A DNA stretch of 64,000 nt from Acidimicrobiia bacterium (GTDB taxonomy: Bacteria > Actinomycetota > Acidimicrobiia > Acidimicrobiales > Aldehydirespiratoraceae), in NCBI GenBank assembly GCA_022821685.1, contig JAJEDD010000008.1:1-64000 (forward strand). The letters are read 5' to 3'. Both the position numbers and the translations under genes were made by a program. Positions within the stretch are counted from its first letter, which is position 1, and every line of letters begins with the position of its first letter. The notes beneath the pieces were generated by a model that saw nothing but the letters and a program-made list of their open reading frames with translations, was not told the DNA's origin and did not search any database. This document shows positions 34,018 through 45,152 of the stretch, one piece after another.

Positions 34018-34662
34018 ATGACGCCGCCACCGGACCGCAAGCCGCTCACCGCCCGCCGCCGCCAGATCCTCGACGCCATCGTGGAGCACCAGCGAGCCCA
34101 CGGATACCCGCCGTCGATCCGGGAGATCGCCTCCGAAGTGGGGCTGAAGTCGCCGGCGTCGGTCAAGGCCCACATCGACGTGCTCGACTCGGCCGGCTAC
34201 CTGCGGGTCGATCCCACCCGGCCCCGGGCCATCGAGGTGCGCTACGACGAGAACTCGGGCGCCGCGCTCGAGCGTCGCCCGGTGCGCCATGTGCCCCTCG
34301 TGGGCGACGTGGCCGCAGGCACCGGCGTGTTGGCCGCGGAGAACGTGGAGGAGCTGGTGCCGATGCCCGCCGACCTCACCGGCGAGGGCGACCTCTTCAT
34401 GCTGCGAGTACGGGGCGACTCGATGATCGACGCCGGCATCCTCGACGGCGACTACGTGGTGTGCCGGGCCCAGACCACCGCCGAGAGCGGCGAGATCGTG
34501 GTGGCGGGAATACCCGGCGACGAGGCCACCGTGAAGACGCTGCGGCGGCGCAACGGCCGCATCGTGCTCGAGCCGGCCAACGAACTAATGGAGCCCATGG
34601 AGTTCTCGCCCGAAGAGGCAGCCGTCTACGGCAAGGTCGTCACCGTGATGAGGCGCTACTAG
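34018..34662 (+). CDS. lexA: SOS repressor LexA
   Basis: LexA represses SOS genes and cuts itself when RecA filaments form. The 214-residue protein has a winged-helix domain (PPSIREIASEVGLKSPASVKAH) and an S24 peptidase domain. The cleavage site is Ala100-Gly101 in GDVAAGTG, the nucleophile is Ser135 in RGDSM, and the general base is Lys173 in ATVKTL. ATG 34018 has GGAG 8 bases upstream, downstream of three SOS boxes. It converges on dapE with a 48-base gap. Confidence 0.96.
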   Translation: MTPPPDRKPLTARRRQILDAIVEHQRAHGYPPSIREIASEVGLKSPASVKAHIDVLDSAGYLRVDPTRPRAIEVRYDENSGAALERRPVRHVPLVGDVAAGTGVLAAENVEELVPMPADLTGEGDLFMLRVRGDSMIDAGILDGDYVVCRAQTTAESGEIVVAGIPGDEATVKTLRRRNGRIVLEPANELMEPMEFSPEEAAVYGKVVTVMRRY

Positions 34663-34710
34663 GCGACCATCCCCGCGACACGACCGGCTCTCCCCTGTTT
34701 GCGCGCCCTC

Positions 34711-35826
34711 TCAGAGACGGGTGCTGTCGACCAGAAGGTCTTCGAGAACTCGGTAGACGCGGTGCAGAGAGTCGCGGTGCAATTGCTCACCGCTGGTGTG
34801 GGCCAGCAGCGGATCGCCCGGCCCGAAGTTCGAGGCGGGCACGCCGCGGGCCGCGAAGAAGGCGGCGTCGGTCCAGCCCAGCTTGGCCCGGGGCGCGGCG
34901 CCGCTGTTGCGCACTACTGCCTTGAGCAGCGAGTGGTCCAGGCCGGGGTCGGCGGGTGGCGCCATATCGACTACTTCCACCTCGTCGCCGGGCTCGAGCA
35001 CCGGCTCTATCAAGTCCCGGACATGCTGTTCGGCCTGCTCGGGCGTGCGGTCGGGCGCGAAGCGGTGGTTGACGGTGACGACCGCCGAGTCGGGGACGAC
35101 GTTGCCGGCCACCCCGCCCTCGACGTGCACCGCCTGCAGCCCCTCATGGAACTCGCATCCTGAGATCACCGGGCGGCGGGGCTCATACGCCTCGATCATC
35201 GACAGCAGCGCGCCCAGCCGGTGGATGGCATTGCGGCCCATCCAGGCCCGGGCGGTGTGGGCCCTCTCACCGACGAGCTTCACCCTGAGCCTCATGGTGC
35301 CCTGGCAGCCAGCCTCGACTATTCCGTCGGTGGGCTCCAGCAGCAGGGCCACATCGGCGTCCAGCAGTTCGGGGCGGGCCGCTTCCACCTCGCGCAGTCC
35401 GTTGTGGACCGCGGCCACCTCCTCGCGGGCGTAGAAGACGTAGCTGACATCCACGCTCGGATGCTGCACGTTGCGGGCCAGTTCGAGCAGCACGGCCACG
35501 CCGCCCTTCATGTCGGCCGCGCCCAGGCCCCACAGCACGTCGCCGTCGATGCGGGCCGAAGCGTTGCCGCTGGGGGGCACGGTGTCGGTGTGCCCGGCCA
35601 GAACGATCCGCCACTGGCGACCCAGATCGGTGCGGGCCACCAGATTGTCGCCGATCCGGGCCACGTCGAGATGGCCGCTGGCGCTCTGCAGTGACTCTTC
35701 GATCAGGTCAGTGAGGCGAGCCTCGTTGAAGCTGACCGACGGCACCGCCACCAGATCCGCCGCCAGCCCGAACAGGTCGCCCTCCGACAGGCGGCCTTCG
35801 CCGGAGAACGGGTGAGTCTCAGCCAC
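34711..35826 (-). CDS. dapE: Succinyl-diaminopimelate desuccinylase
   Basis: DapE removes succinate from N-succinyl-LL-DAP in lysine and cell-wall synthesis. The 371-residue M20 peptidase-like protein has AGHTDTVPP (metal His and catalytic Asp), GLGAADMKGG (bridging Asp), YAREEVAA with the catalytic Glu pair, and a C-terminal metal His in LLAHTSGEQL. GTG start. It is the last gene of the miaB-to-dapE run; the 87-base gap to dapD holds no gene. Confidence 0.92.
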   Translation of the reverse strand: MAETHPFSGEGRLSEGDLFGLAADLVAVPSVSFNEARLTDLIEESLQSASGHLDVARIGDNLVARTDLGRQWRIVLAGHTDTVPPSGNASARIDGDVLWGLGAADMKGGVAVLLELARNVQHPSVDVSYVFYAREEVAAVHNGLREVEAARPELLDADVALLLEPTDGIVEAGCQGTMRLRVKLVGERAHTARAWMGRNAIHRLGALLSMIEAYEPRRPVISGCEFHEGLQAVHVEGGVAGNVVPDSAVVTVNHRFAPDRTPEQAEQHVRDLIEPVLEPGDEVEVVDMAPPADPGLDHSLLKAVVRNSGAAPRAKLGWTDAAFFAARGVPASNFGPGDPLLAHTSGEQLHRDSLHRVYRVLEDLLVDSTRL

Positions 35827-35913
35827 GGTCAGCAGTTACCGATCTCAGGATTCGAGCCCACGCCGACGGCCACCGCTGCGGCGCAACGCACTCTCACCGA
35901 TTGACGCTCGCGA

Positions 35914-36738
<825 letters not shown>

Positions 36739-36752
36739 GAGCTGTGAGGCTA

Positions 36753-37898
36753 CTATCCGACACCTGCCGTAAGCCGGTGCAGGGCAAGATCGAGGCGTTC
36801 GGACGGCTGGACTGCGGCGATGCGCACGAAGCCCCGCGGATCACGAGCACCGGCCGGCACGGACTGTTCGCAGTAGAACTCGCCGGGACTGACGATCAGT
36901 CCGGCGCGGCGGGCCAGCGTGCGGGCGAAGGCCCAGGCGTCGCCGGCGGGGGCGGGGGCCCACAGGTAGAAGGCCCCGCCCGGCATGGATGGCTGCGATC
37001 CGGCCGCGGCGGCGATGTCGGCCAGGCGATGCAGCCGGCGCCGGTATCGGGCCGCCTGCTCATCGACGTGGGCCTGATCGGCCCAGGCCGCCACCGCGGC
37101 CGCTTGCACCGGTCCGGGCACCATGCAGCCGGCGTGCTTGCGGCACTCGCGCAGATAGTGGACCAACTCGGCGTCACCGGCGTAGAACCCGGCCCGCACC
37201 CCGGCCATGTTCGACCGTTTCGACAGGGAGTGCACCGCCAACACGCCCTCGGCGCCGTGCTCGAGGATGCTGCGGGGCGGACCGTGGAAGGTGAACTCGG
37301 CGTAGCACTCGTCGCTGGCCACCAGCACGCCGTTGCGCCTGCCCCAGGCCGCGGCGACGCCGAGATCGTCGAGCGCTCCGGCCGGGTTACTTGGCGTGTT
37401 GACCCACAGGCACAGGGCGCGGCCCGCGTCGCTCGCCTCGATCGACTCGACGTCGATGCGGAACTGGTCGTCTACCGCCACCGCAACAGCCCGGCAGCCG
37501 GCCAGGGCCGCGCCCATCGCATATGACGGGTACGAGACCGACGGGTACAGCACGGTGTCGCGCTCGGGAGACCGCAGCCTCAGGTAGCGCGGCAGCGAGG
37601 CCACGAACTCCTTGGTGCCAATGCAGGCCGCCAGTTCGACATCGGGGTCCACGCCCACCCCGAAACGGCGCTGCATCCAGTTGGCTGCGGCCTCCCGGAA
37701 CGCCGGCGAGCCGATAGAGGCCGGGTAGCCGCGCTCGGATCCAGACGCGGCCAGCGCCTCCACCACCTGCGGAGGCGGCGGGTCGCAGGGAGTGCCAATC
37801 GAGCAGTCGATGGCGCCGCCAGCCAGCTTGGCCGCCTCGGCTCGCAGCGCATTCAGCCGCTCGTAGGGGTACACCGGCGGCACGAAGCCAGCCGTCAT
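36753..37898 (-). CDS. dapC: Succinyldiaminopimelate aminotransferase (DapC-type)
   Basis: This fold-type I PLP aminotransferase is predicted to make N-succinyl-LL-DAP. The 381-residue sequence has LYPSVSYPSYAMGA, LWVNTPSNPAGALD, VASDECYAEF and the PLP Lys in HSLSKRSNMAGVR. The dapD and dapE neighbours support the substrate choice among similar aminotransferases. ATG 37898 with GAGG 7 bases ahead is preferred; another ATG lies five codons upstream. Confidence 0.9.
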   Translation of the reverse strand: MTAGFVPPVYPYERLNALRAEAAKLAGGAIDCSIGTPCDPPPPQVVEALAASGSERGYPASIGSPAFREAAANWMQRRFGVGVDPDVELAACIGTKEFVASLPRYLRLRSPERDTVLYPSVSYPSYAMGAALAGCRAVAVAVDDQFRIDVESIEASDAGRALCLWVNTPSNPAGALDDLGVAAAWGRRNGVLVASDECYAEFTFHGPPRSILEHGAEGVLAVHSLSKRSNMAGVRAGFYAGDAELVHYLRECRKHAGCMVPGPVQAAAVAAWADQAHVDEQAARYRRRLHRLADIAAAAGSQPSMPGGAFYLWAPAPAGDAWAFARTLARRAGLIVSPGEFYCEQSVPAGARDPRGFVRIAAVQPSERLDLALHRLTAGVG

Positions 37899-37946
37899 GG
37901 CGGTGCCTCGCATCGGGCCGCGGCTCGGGGCAGCCTCACCCGACGC

Positions 37947-38048
37947 CGGTACTCCTCGACGGGGCATCCAGCATCGGAGCGATCAGTGATCCGTCGTCGG
38001 TAGCTCTCGACGGCGCATCCACCGAAGCGATCAGTCATCCGTCATCGG
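37947..38048. repeat. 51-bp direct repeat, two copies, between dapC and hflX
   Basis: Copies begin at 37947 and 37998 with CGGTA and share CTCGACGG, GCATCCA, AGCGATCAGT and ATCCGTC. The second copy runs into the last codons of hflX. Confidence 0.7.
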
Positions 38049-39453
38049 AGCCGTTGACCACGTAGGCCCCCAGCGCGCCCACCGAGCCGGGCTCCAGGCG
38101 GGCCCGCACCCGCATGCCGTGCTCGGTGGCGGCCGACTCCAGCACCTGACCCTCGCGGTGAACGCCGGCCAGCACGTCGCCGCGGTCCCACGGCACCACC
38201 AGCTCCACCTCTTGGGCGACGCGGCGCATCCGGTCGCCGATGGCCCCCAGGAGATGCGCGGTTCCCTCGCCGGTGGCGGCCGACACGGCCACCGACCCCT
38301 CGGTGTGCTGCGCCAGACGGGCCGCGCCGGGACCCAGGTCGCTCTTGTTGAACACCACCAGCTCGGTGATGCCGTCGGCGCCGATCTCGGCCAGGACCTC
38401 TCGCACCGCGGCCATCGAGCCGTCGGGATCGGCGTCGGCGCCATCGACCACATGGACCAGCAGGTCGGCGTCTCGCACCACGTCGAGGGTGGTCTTGAAC
38501 GCCTCCACCAGCTGGTGGGGCAGCTTGCGAACGAAACCCACGGTGTCGGTGAGGAACACGGTCTCGCCGCCGGGCAGCGGCAGGCGCCGGGTGGTGGGGT
38601 CGAGGGTGGCGAAGAGGCGGTCCTCCACGGTCACGGCCGCCGCGGTGAGACGGTTGAGCAGCGACGACTTGCCGGCGTTGGTGTAGCCGACGATGGCCGC
38701 CGAGCGGTTCCGGGTGCGGCCCCGCGCCTTGGACTGGGTGCGGCGGTGGCCGGCGATGCGGCGGAGATCACCCTCCAGCTTGTGGATGCGGCGCTCGAGG
38801 CGGCGGCGGTCCACTTCGAGCTGGGTCTCGCCCGGTCCTCGGGTGCCTATCCCGCCCGCCTGCTGCGACAGACGCCGCCCCGCGCCCCGCAGGCGGGGCA
38901 GCCGGTAGCGGAGCTGGGCCAGCTCGACCTGGGCCCTGCCCTCGGGGGTGCTGGCGTTCTGGGCGAAGATGTCGAGGATCACCGCGGTGCGGTCCAGCGC
39001 GGTGCGTCCCAGCAGCCGCTCCAGGTTGAACTGCTGGGCGGGGCTGAGCTCGTCGTCGAACACCACCGTGTCGCAGTCCACCGACTCGGCCACGGCCCTG
39101 ATCTCGCGGGCCTTGCCCGAGCCCACGAAAGTGGCCGGATCGGGGGCGGCCCGGCGCTGGCAAACCCGCTCGACGGCGTCGGCGCCGGCGGTGTCCACCA
39201 GCAGGCTCAACTCGTCGAGCGAGGCCTCGGTGGCGGCGGCGCCCCGGTCGGAGCGGACCATCCCCACCAGCACGATCCGCTCCCGGAAGGCCCGATCGAT
39301 GAGGCCGGCGCCGTCGCCCCCGAACTCCCCGAACCCGCCCCTATGAGTCTCGCGATCGCGGCCAGCGGCCAACCCGCCGTCAGCGCCTTGGGGATCATCT
39401 TGGGTGAGGGTGGGATCGAGCGGCCCGCCGGGCTCAGGCTCAGCCTCAGGCAT
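38035..39453 (-). CDS. hflX: GTPase HflX
   Basis: HflX splits stalled or heat-damaged ribosomes. The 472-residue protein has the HflX N-terminal domain (FVGSGKAREI, VFDDELSPAQQFNLE, DRTAVILDIFAQNAST), the GTP-binding loop GYTNAGKSS (255-263 region), DTVGFVRKLPHQLVEAF and NKSD. The N-terminus has about 50 extra acidic and Gly-rich residues. Its ATG overlaps the dapF stop by 8 bases. Confidence 0.95.
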   Translation of the reverse strand: MPEAEPEPGGPLDPTLTQDDPQGADGGLAAGRDRETHRGGFGEFGGDGAGLIDRAFRERIVLVGMVRSDRGAAATEASLDELSLLVDTAGADAVERVCQRRAAPDPATFVGSGKAREIRAVAESVDCDTVVFDDELSPAQQFNLERLLGRTALDRTAVILDIFAQNASTPEGRAQVELAQLRYRLPRLRGAGRRLSQQAGGIGTRGPGETQLEVDRRRLERRIHKLEGDLRRIAGHRRTQSKARGRTRNRSAAIVGYTNAGKSSLLNRLTAAAVTVEDRLFATLDPTTRRLPLPGGETVFLTDTVGFVRKLPHQLVEAFKTTLDVVRDADLLVHVVDGADADPDGSMAAVREVLAEIGADGITELVVFNKSDLGPGAARLAQHTEGSVAVSAATGEGTAHLLGAIGDRMRRVAQEVELVVPWDRGDVLAGVHREGQVLESAATEHGMRVRARLEPGSVGALGAYVVNGSDDG

Positions 39454-40285
39454 CAGCGGCGTCCACCGCGGCCACGTAGACCGACTCGCCGGTCAGGGTG
39501 ATCGGGTCGGCCAGATCGACCCGGGCGAAGCCGCCTGCCATCTTCACGCCCACAGTCTGGCCCAGCGAGCCCCAGCGGTGAAAGACCGCGGCCGCGGCCA
39601 CCGCGCCCGTCCCGCACGCCGCGGTCGCCCCCGCGCCGCGCTCCCACACTTCGAGGGTCAGTTGGTCGCGGGCCGTCACCGCCCCGAAGTGGACGTTGAT
39701 CCCGCCGCTGAAGAGAGCCTCCACCGCCCCGCCGGCGTCGAGCAGCGGCACCGCGTCGAGGTCGGCCACCTCTACAACCACATGGGGATTGCCGACGCTG
39801 ACCGTGTCCCAGCGCAGCACCGAGTCGGGCTCCAGCACCCCGCTCAGCGCTGTGACGGGGCTGCGGCTGAGCCGGTCGGGGCTGGGGCCGGGTCTGGTCT
39901 CGCCCATCTCGGTGGTGCCCAGCACGGTGGAGCGCCTTCCGGTGGGGCGGATCGTGCAGCGCCGTGGTCCGGCCACCGTGTCGATCAAGATGTCGGCCTC
40001 GGGTGACGCAGCCGTGTGGGCGATGGCGTGGGCCAGGCAGCGCACGCCGTTGCCGGACACCTCGGCGGCCGAGCCGTCGGAGTTCCACAGCCGCATCGTG
40101 GCCGAGTCGCCGCCGGAACCGACCACCGCGTAGATGAGCCCGTCGGCGCCCACGCCGAGGCGGCGATGGCACAGCACGGCAGCGGTGCGTGACGCGTCGG
40201 CGGACCGGGGCAGCTCATCGACCAGCGCGACCAGGAAGTCGTTGCCCAAGCCGTGCAGCTTGTGCAGTCGCAGCCCCGTCTCCAT
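39446..40285 (-). CDS. dapF: Diaminopimelate epimerase
   Basis: DapF converts LL-DAP to meso-DAP. The 279-residue protein has both catalytic Cys motifs, GNGVRC and ATAACGTGA, and the substrate-binding HGLGNDF near the N-terminus. ATG 40285 begins METGLRLHKLHGLGNDF; the frame is open 16 codons further up. It lies 10 bases after miaA and overlaps hflX, the usual actinobacterial order. Confidence 0.95.
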   Translation of the reverse strand: METGLRLHKLHGLGNDFLVALVDELPRSADASRTAAVLCHRRLGVGADGLIYAVVGSGGDSATMRLWNSDGSAAEVSGNGVRCLAHAIAHTAASPEADILIDTVAGPRRCTIRPTGRRSTVLGTTEMGETRPGPSPDRLSRSPVTALSGVLEPDSVLRWDTVSVGNPHVVVEVADLDAVPLLDAGGAVEALFSGGINVHFGAVTARDQLTLEVWERGAGATAACGTGAVAAAAVFHRWGSLGQTVGVKMAGGFARVDLADPITLTGESVYVAAVDAADA

Positions 40286-40295
40286 GGTCGCAGTC

Positions 40296-41381
40296 TCACC
40301 CCTGGCTGCACATTCTGAAACTCTGAGCATCAAATTGTGTAGCGGCTGTGCGTTCTGCGGCCTTGCGCCAAGTGGCGATGATTTCGGAGGGCTGCACGGG
40401 GGCTTCTAGCCATGTGATGCGCCGGTCGCGGCGGAACCAGCGCTCCTGGCGGCGGGCGAAGCGGCGAGTGCGAGTGACGGCTAAGTCCAGAGCCTCGTCG
40501 AGGGTCAGCTGCCCCCGCAGATGGGCCAGCAACTCCTTGTAGCCGAGGGCCTGCGACGCGGTGCGCGAGATCGGGCCGGCGGCCAGGGCCCGCACCTCGT
40601 CGAGGAAGCCGTCGGCCATCTGACGGAGGTAGCGGGCGATGATGCGCTCGTCGAGGCGGTCTCGCTCCCAGCGCAGTCCGACCTGCACGAACGGGGTGGC
40701 CGGGTAGTGGGCCAGGCCGGGGCCGTACGACGAGAACGGCCGGGCGCTGCCCAGAGTCACCTCCAGGGCCCGCACGACGCGGCGCCGGTTCGACGGTTCC
40801 ATGCGGGTCGCCGCCACCGGGTCGAGATCTTGCAGGCGGCGATGCAGGGCCTCGGTGTCGGCTTCTGCTTCGAGTTCGCCTCTGACCTGCGGGTAGCGGC
40901 CTGGAATCTCCAGATTGTCGAGCACGGCTCGCACATACAGGCCCGTTCCGCCCACCAGCACCGGAACGGCGCCTCGGCCGCGGATCTCGCCGATCACAGC
41001 ATGCGCCCGAGTTTGGAACTCGGCCACCGCGAAGTCCTCGCCGGGGTCGAGCAGGTCGATCAGATGGTGGGGTACTTCGGCCTGCTCGGCGTCGGAGGGT
41101 TTGGCGGTGCCCATGTCCATGCCGCGGTACACCTGCATCGAGTCGAGCGACACGATTTCCGCACCGCCAACAATCCGAGCTGTCGCCATCGCCAGATCGG
41201 ACTTGCCCGAAGCAGTCGGACCGACAATCACCAGGGGCCGCTCTGCGAGCCTGGCCCGCTCGGGTGAGGTGAGACGCCTTGCGTCGCAAGCCGGGTCGAT
41301 GTCGCCCACCCGATCGATGCCTGGGTCGTCTGTCTCGGCGCGCCGTTCCACGCAGCGGGCCTCGCCCTTCCTCGAAATCAC
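40296..41381 (-). CDS. miaA: tRNA dimethylallyltransferase MiaA
   Basis: MiaA adds the isopentenyl group to A37 of tRNAs reading UNN codons; MiaB then methylthiolates it. Residues from about 48 match the family: LVIVGPTASGKSDLA (P-loop), DSMQVYRGMDMGTAKP, PHHLIDLLDP, GGTGLYVRAVLD, GYKELLAHLRG and the RFARRQERWFRRD end. The first 45 residues are not typical. GTG at 41381, GTG at 41351 or a later start are all possible, and the ends of such extensions are uncertain. Confidence 0.93.
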   Translation of the reverse strand: MISRKGEARCVERRAETDDPGIDRVGDIDPACDARRLTSPERARLAERPLVIVGPTASGKSDLAMATARIVGGAEIVSLDSMQVYRGMDMGTAKPSDAEQAEVPHHLIDLLDPGEDFAVAEFQTRAHAVIGEIRGRGAVPVLVGGTGLYVRAVLDNLEIPGRYPQVRGELEAEADTEALHRRLQDLDPVAATRMEPSNRRRVVRALEVTLGSARPFSSYGPGLAHYPATPFVQVGLRWERDRLDERIIARYLRQMADGFLDEVRALAAGPISRTASQALGYKELLAHLRGQLTLDEALDLAVTRTRRFARRQERWFRRDRRITWLEAPVQPSEIIATWRKAAERTAATQFDAQSFRMCSQG

Positions 41382-41400
41382 CGCCTCCGAGGGTTCGCCG

Positions 41401-42996
41401 TCAGCCCGCGGCCGCCGCGACCGGGATGCGGCGACGGCCCGCCGAGTGCTCCGCCGCTGGTTGCTCGACGGCGATCAACTGGCCTTGCAGGAAGTTCGCC
41501 GCAGACTCGGTGATCTCAACCTGTGCGTAGGTGCCGGGTGCGGGACACTCCCCGTTGGGCGAGGGGAAGTGCACCAGCGTGTTGCGCCGGGTGCGCCCAG
41601 TGGCGGCGGCGGGATCCTTCTTGCTCGGTCCCTCCACGACCACTTCTTCGATCCGGCCGATCCGGGCTTCGTTGGCGAGGCGGCTGGAGCGCTCGATCAC
41701 CCGCCGGAGCCGCTCGTAGCGGTTGACGGACACGTCGTGGGGCACGAAGCGGGCCTCCATGTCGGCCGCGGCGGTGCCGGGACGGGGCGAGAAGATGAAC
41801 GTGAAGGCGCTGTCGTAGCGGGCCTCGGCCGCCACCTCGAGGGTCTGCTCGAAGTCGCGCTCGGTCTCGCCGGGGAATCCGACGATGATGTCGGTGGACA
41901 CGGCCAGATCGTCCACCTCGGCCCGCGCCGCCCGAAGCCGCTCCAGGTAGCGCTGGGCCGTGTATCCCCGCCGCATGGCCCGCAGCACGGCGTCGCTGCC
42001 CGACTGCAGCGGCAGGTGCAGGTGCTCGCACACCGCCGGCGCCTCGGCCATGGCCGCGATCGTCTCGGGGCGCAGATCCTTGGGATGCGGGCTGGTGAAG
42101 CGCACCCGCCGGATGCCGTCGATCTCCCCCACCGCTCGCAGCAGGTCGGCGAACAGCGGCCGGGCTCGCCGGTCGTCCGGCCAGGCCGGCCCGCACCACC
42201 AAGCGTCGTCAGCGGCTTCTCGCCGAGCATTCCCGACTGCGCCCGCAACGGTCCAGGCCGACCGCTCCACTATCGCGTCGCCTGTCGCTTTCCGGTGACC
42301 GTTCTCGCCTGCGCCCGCAGCCGGATTCGGCCCGCTGGTGCTGCCCCGCCGCAACAGGGCAAGGTCGCGGCCGTAGCTGTTGACGTTCTGGCCCAGCAGC
42401 GTGATCTCGCTGATGCCCTCGGCGGCCAAGGCCCGCACCTCGGCCACGAGCTCGCCGAAGGGGCGGCTGATCTCGGGGCCGCGCACGGCGGGCACGATGC
42501 AGAAGGTGCAGCTGTTGTCGCAGCCGATCTGGATGGTGACCCAGGCGGAGTGATCGGCCTCGCGGCGTGCGGGCAGCGCCGACGGGAACGCCTCGACGTC
42601 GCCGCGGACCGTCTCGTTGAGGATCTCCACCACCGGGCCGTGCTGGCGGGCCTGCTCGATCAACTCTGCGGCCCTATGCACGTTGTGGGTGCCGAACACC
42701 ACATCGACATGGCCGGCTCGCTGTCGCACGATCTCGCGGTCCTTCTGGGCGAGGCAGCCCGCCACCGCGATCAGCGCACCGGGGCGCTGCGCCTTCACCG
42801 CCTTGAGACGGCCCAGCGCGCCGTACAGCTTGTTGTCGGCGTTCTCGCGGATACAGCAGGTGTTGAGCACCATCACATCGGCGGCCTCCAGGGTGGAGGC
42901 CCGCTCATACCCGTCGTCTTCGAGCAGCCCCGCGATCCGCTCGGAGTCGTGCTCGTTCATCTGGCACCCGAAGGTTTGGATGGCATAGGTCCGCAC
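41401..42996 (-). CDS. miaB: tRNA-2-methylthio-N6-dimethylallyladenosine synthase MiaB, with an internal insertion
   Basis: MiaB is a radical-SAM methylthiotransferase acting on i6A37. The 531-residue protein has the UPF0004 domain with Cys11, Cys47 and Cys81 (FGCQMN, LNTCCIR, AGCLAQ), the radical-SAM cluster Cys159/163/166 in CDNSCTFC and a C-terminal TRAM domain. After NSYGRDLALLRR, at about residues 214-277, there is an insertion of roughly 60 residues rich in Gly, Ala and Trp before RPLFADLLRAVG. I know of no family counterpart. Everything around it is conserved, so the enzyme is probably still active. Confidence 0.93.
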   Translation of the reverse strand: MRTYAIQTFGCQMNEHDSERIAGLLEDDGYERASTLEAADVMVLNTCCIRENADNKLYGALGRLKAVKAQRPGALIAVAGCLAQKDREIVRQRAGHVDVVFGTHNVHRAAELIEQARQHGPVVEILNETVRGDVEAFPSALPARREADHSAWVTIQIGCDNSCTFCIVPAVRGPEISRPFGELVAEVRALAAEGISEITLLGQNVNSYGRDLALLRRGSTSGPNPAAGAGENGHRKATGDAIVERSAWTVAGAVGNARREAADDAWWCGPAWPDDRRARPLFADLLRAVGEIDGIRRVRFTSPHPKDLRPETIAAMAEAPAVCEHLHLPLQSGSDAVLRAMRRGYTAQRYLERLRAARAEVDDLAVSTDIIVGFPGETERDFEQTLEVAAEARYDSAFTFIFSPRPGTAAADMEARFVPHDVSVNRYERLRRVIERSSRLANEARIGRIEEVVVEGPSKKDPAAATGRTRRNTLVHFPSPNGECPAPGTYAQVEITESAANFLQGQLIAVEQPAAEHSAGRRRIPVAAAAG

Positions 42997-43136
42997 ACCC
43001 CCAGGCTACGCCCCCAACCCCCACCAACCCGCTAGGGCCGCTCATGCTTCGACGCAACCGAGAGCCAGTCGTGAGCCCGGCGCGCGGGCACGGGTGCTCG
43101 ATGGTAGGCGCCGCGGCCCCAGACTCGACAGGCCGT

Positions 43137-43544
43137 CTAGCTGCTCGGCCTCTTGAGGCTTAGCGAGGCCGAGTTCATGCAGTAGCGGTCGCCGGTGGGC
43201 GCAGGTCCGTCGCCGAACCGGTGGCCCAGGTGGGCGCCGCACTTGGCGCAAACAGCCTCTTCCCGGACCATTCCGAAGCTACGGTCGGTGCGGATCTCCA
43301 CCATGTCGGGGTCGAGCGCCTCCCAGAAGCTGGGCCAGCCGGTGCCGGACTCGTACTTGGTGTCGCTGGAGAACAGCGGCACGTCGCACACTATGCAGTG
43401 GTAGGTGCCGTCGTCGTGGCAGTTCCAGTACTCGCCGGTGAAGGCCCGCTCGGTGCCGGCCTGCTGGGTGACCTTGTACTGCTCGGGGGTGAGCCGGTCT
43501 CGCAGGTCGGCGTCGTCGAAGGTCTGGCGGGCGGGAGCGGTCAT
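43137..43544 (-). CDS. msrB: Peptide-methionine (R)-S-oxide reductase MsrB
   Basis: MsrB repairs oxidised methionine. The 135-residue protein has two CxxC zinc pairs (CIVC and CAKC), [22 protein letters not shown] and the catalytic Cys in [11 protein letters not shown] 43544 has AAGGAG 6 bases upstream and replaces the longer frame. The last residues (LKRPSS) come from a short sequence like the end of the dispersed repeat family. Confidence 0.95.
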   Translation of the reverse strand: MTAPARQTFDDADLRDRLTPEQYKVTQQAGTERAFTGEYWNCHDDGTYHCIVCDVPLFSSDTKYESGTGWPSFWEALDPDMVEIRTDRSFGMVREEAVCAKCGAHLGHRFGDGPAPTGDRYCMNSASLSLKRPSS

Positions 43545-43966
43545 GGGAGACTCCTTTCTGGTCGCGCGCTTGGCGCCGAAGATTCGCAGGGCCATTGGGG
43601 GTTGCCTTTGCCGTGGACGGTCCTACGGTAGGCACGGCACACGGGCTTCGCGTGGTTCCCGGCCGGCGAACCGAATCCCGCAGTGCCTTGATTGGAGTTG
43701 TGGCCGGGTGGCTCCATCCCGCTCGGCCGAGCGCTGTTCGCGCCCTTGTCGGGCACCGCGGCATGCTTGACATGAACAGGTGTTCGTAACTACACTGTTG
43801 TTATACTCACCGGTGACGATCCGCACGCGAGGCTGGCCGCGAGCCAGTTAGCAGCCGGGCTTGTCACACCCCCCGCGTAGCTTCAGCGAGCATTCCCGAA
43901 TCGCCTCACGGCCATCTGATACTCAACCCAGCGCCTGAAGGGGCGCACCAAACACAGGAGAAGCAA
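43545..43966. other. Divergent msrB-recA region with the recA promoter
   Basis: No gene is seen. It contains the palindrome GCTCGGCCGAGC (43721-43732), the recA promoter with its SOS box, and an untranslated leader of roughly 160 bases. A small GCGCC/GGCGC hairpin lies just before the recA ribosome site (about 43931-43946). Confidence 0.6.
43767..43796 (+). promoter_or_regulatory. recA promoter with SOS (LexA) box
   Basis: TTGACA (43767-43772) and TACACT (43791-43796) are 18 bases apart. The spacer holds TGAAC-AGGT-GTTCG (43773-43786), a LexA site. The order TTGACA followed directly by the box is the same as upstream of lexA. Confidence 0.8.
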
Positions 43967-45013
<1,047 letters not shown>

Positions 45014-45019
45014 ACGGCT

Positions 45020-45044
45020 GCTCCGCTCACAATCGGGGCGGAGC
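45020..45044 (+). terminator. Candidate hairpin after recA
   Basis: GCTCCGC and GCGGAGC pair around an 11-base loop, 6 bases after the recA stop. No T-run follows, as is usual at high-GC terminators. Confidence 0.4.
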
Positions 45045-45152
45045 CGACCGCTGGGGCACCGCGCCGCCTAGACGCATGGCGAGGCCGGAGTTCTGCCGTG
45101 CTCCCATCACAAGCCGAGGCGACCTGCTGAGCATCGCCCGTACGCTGCGGTT

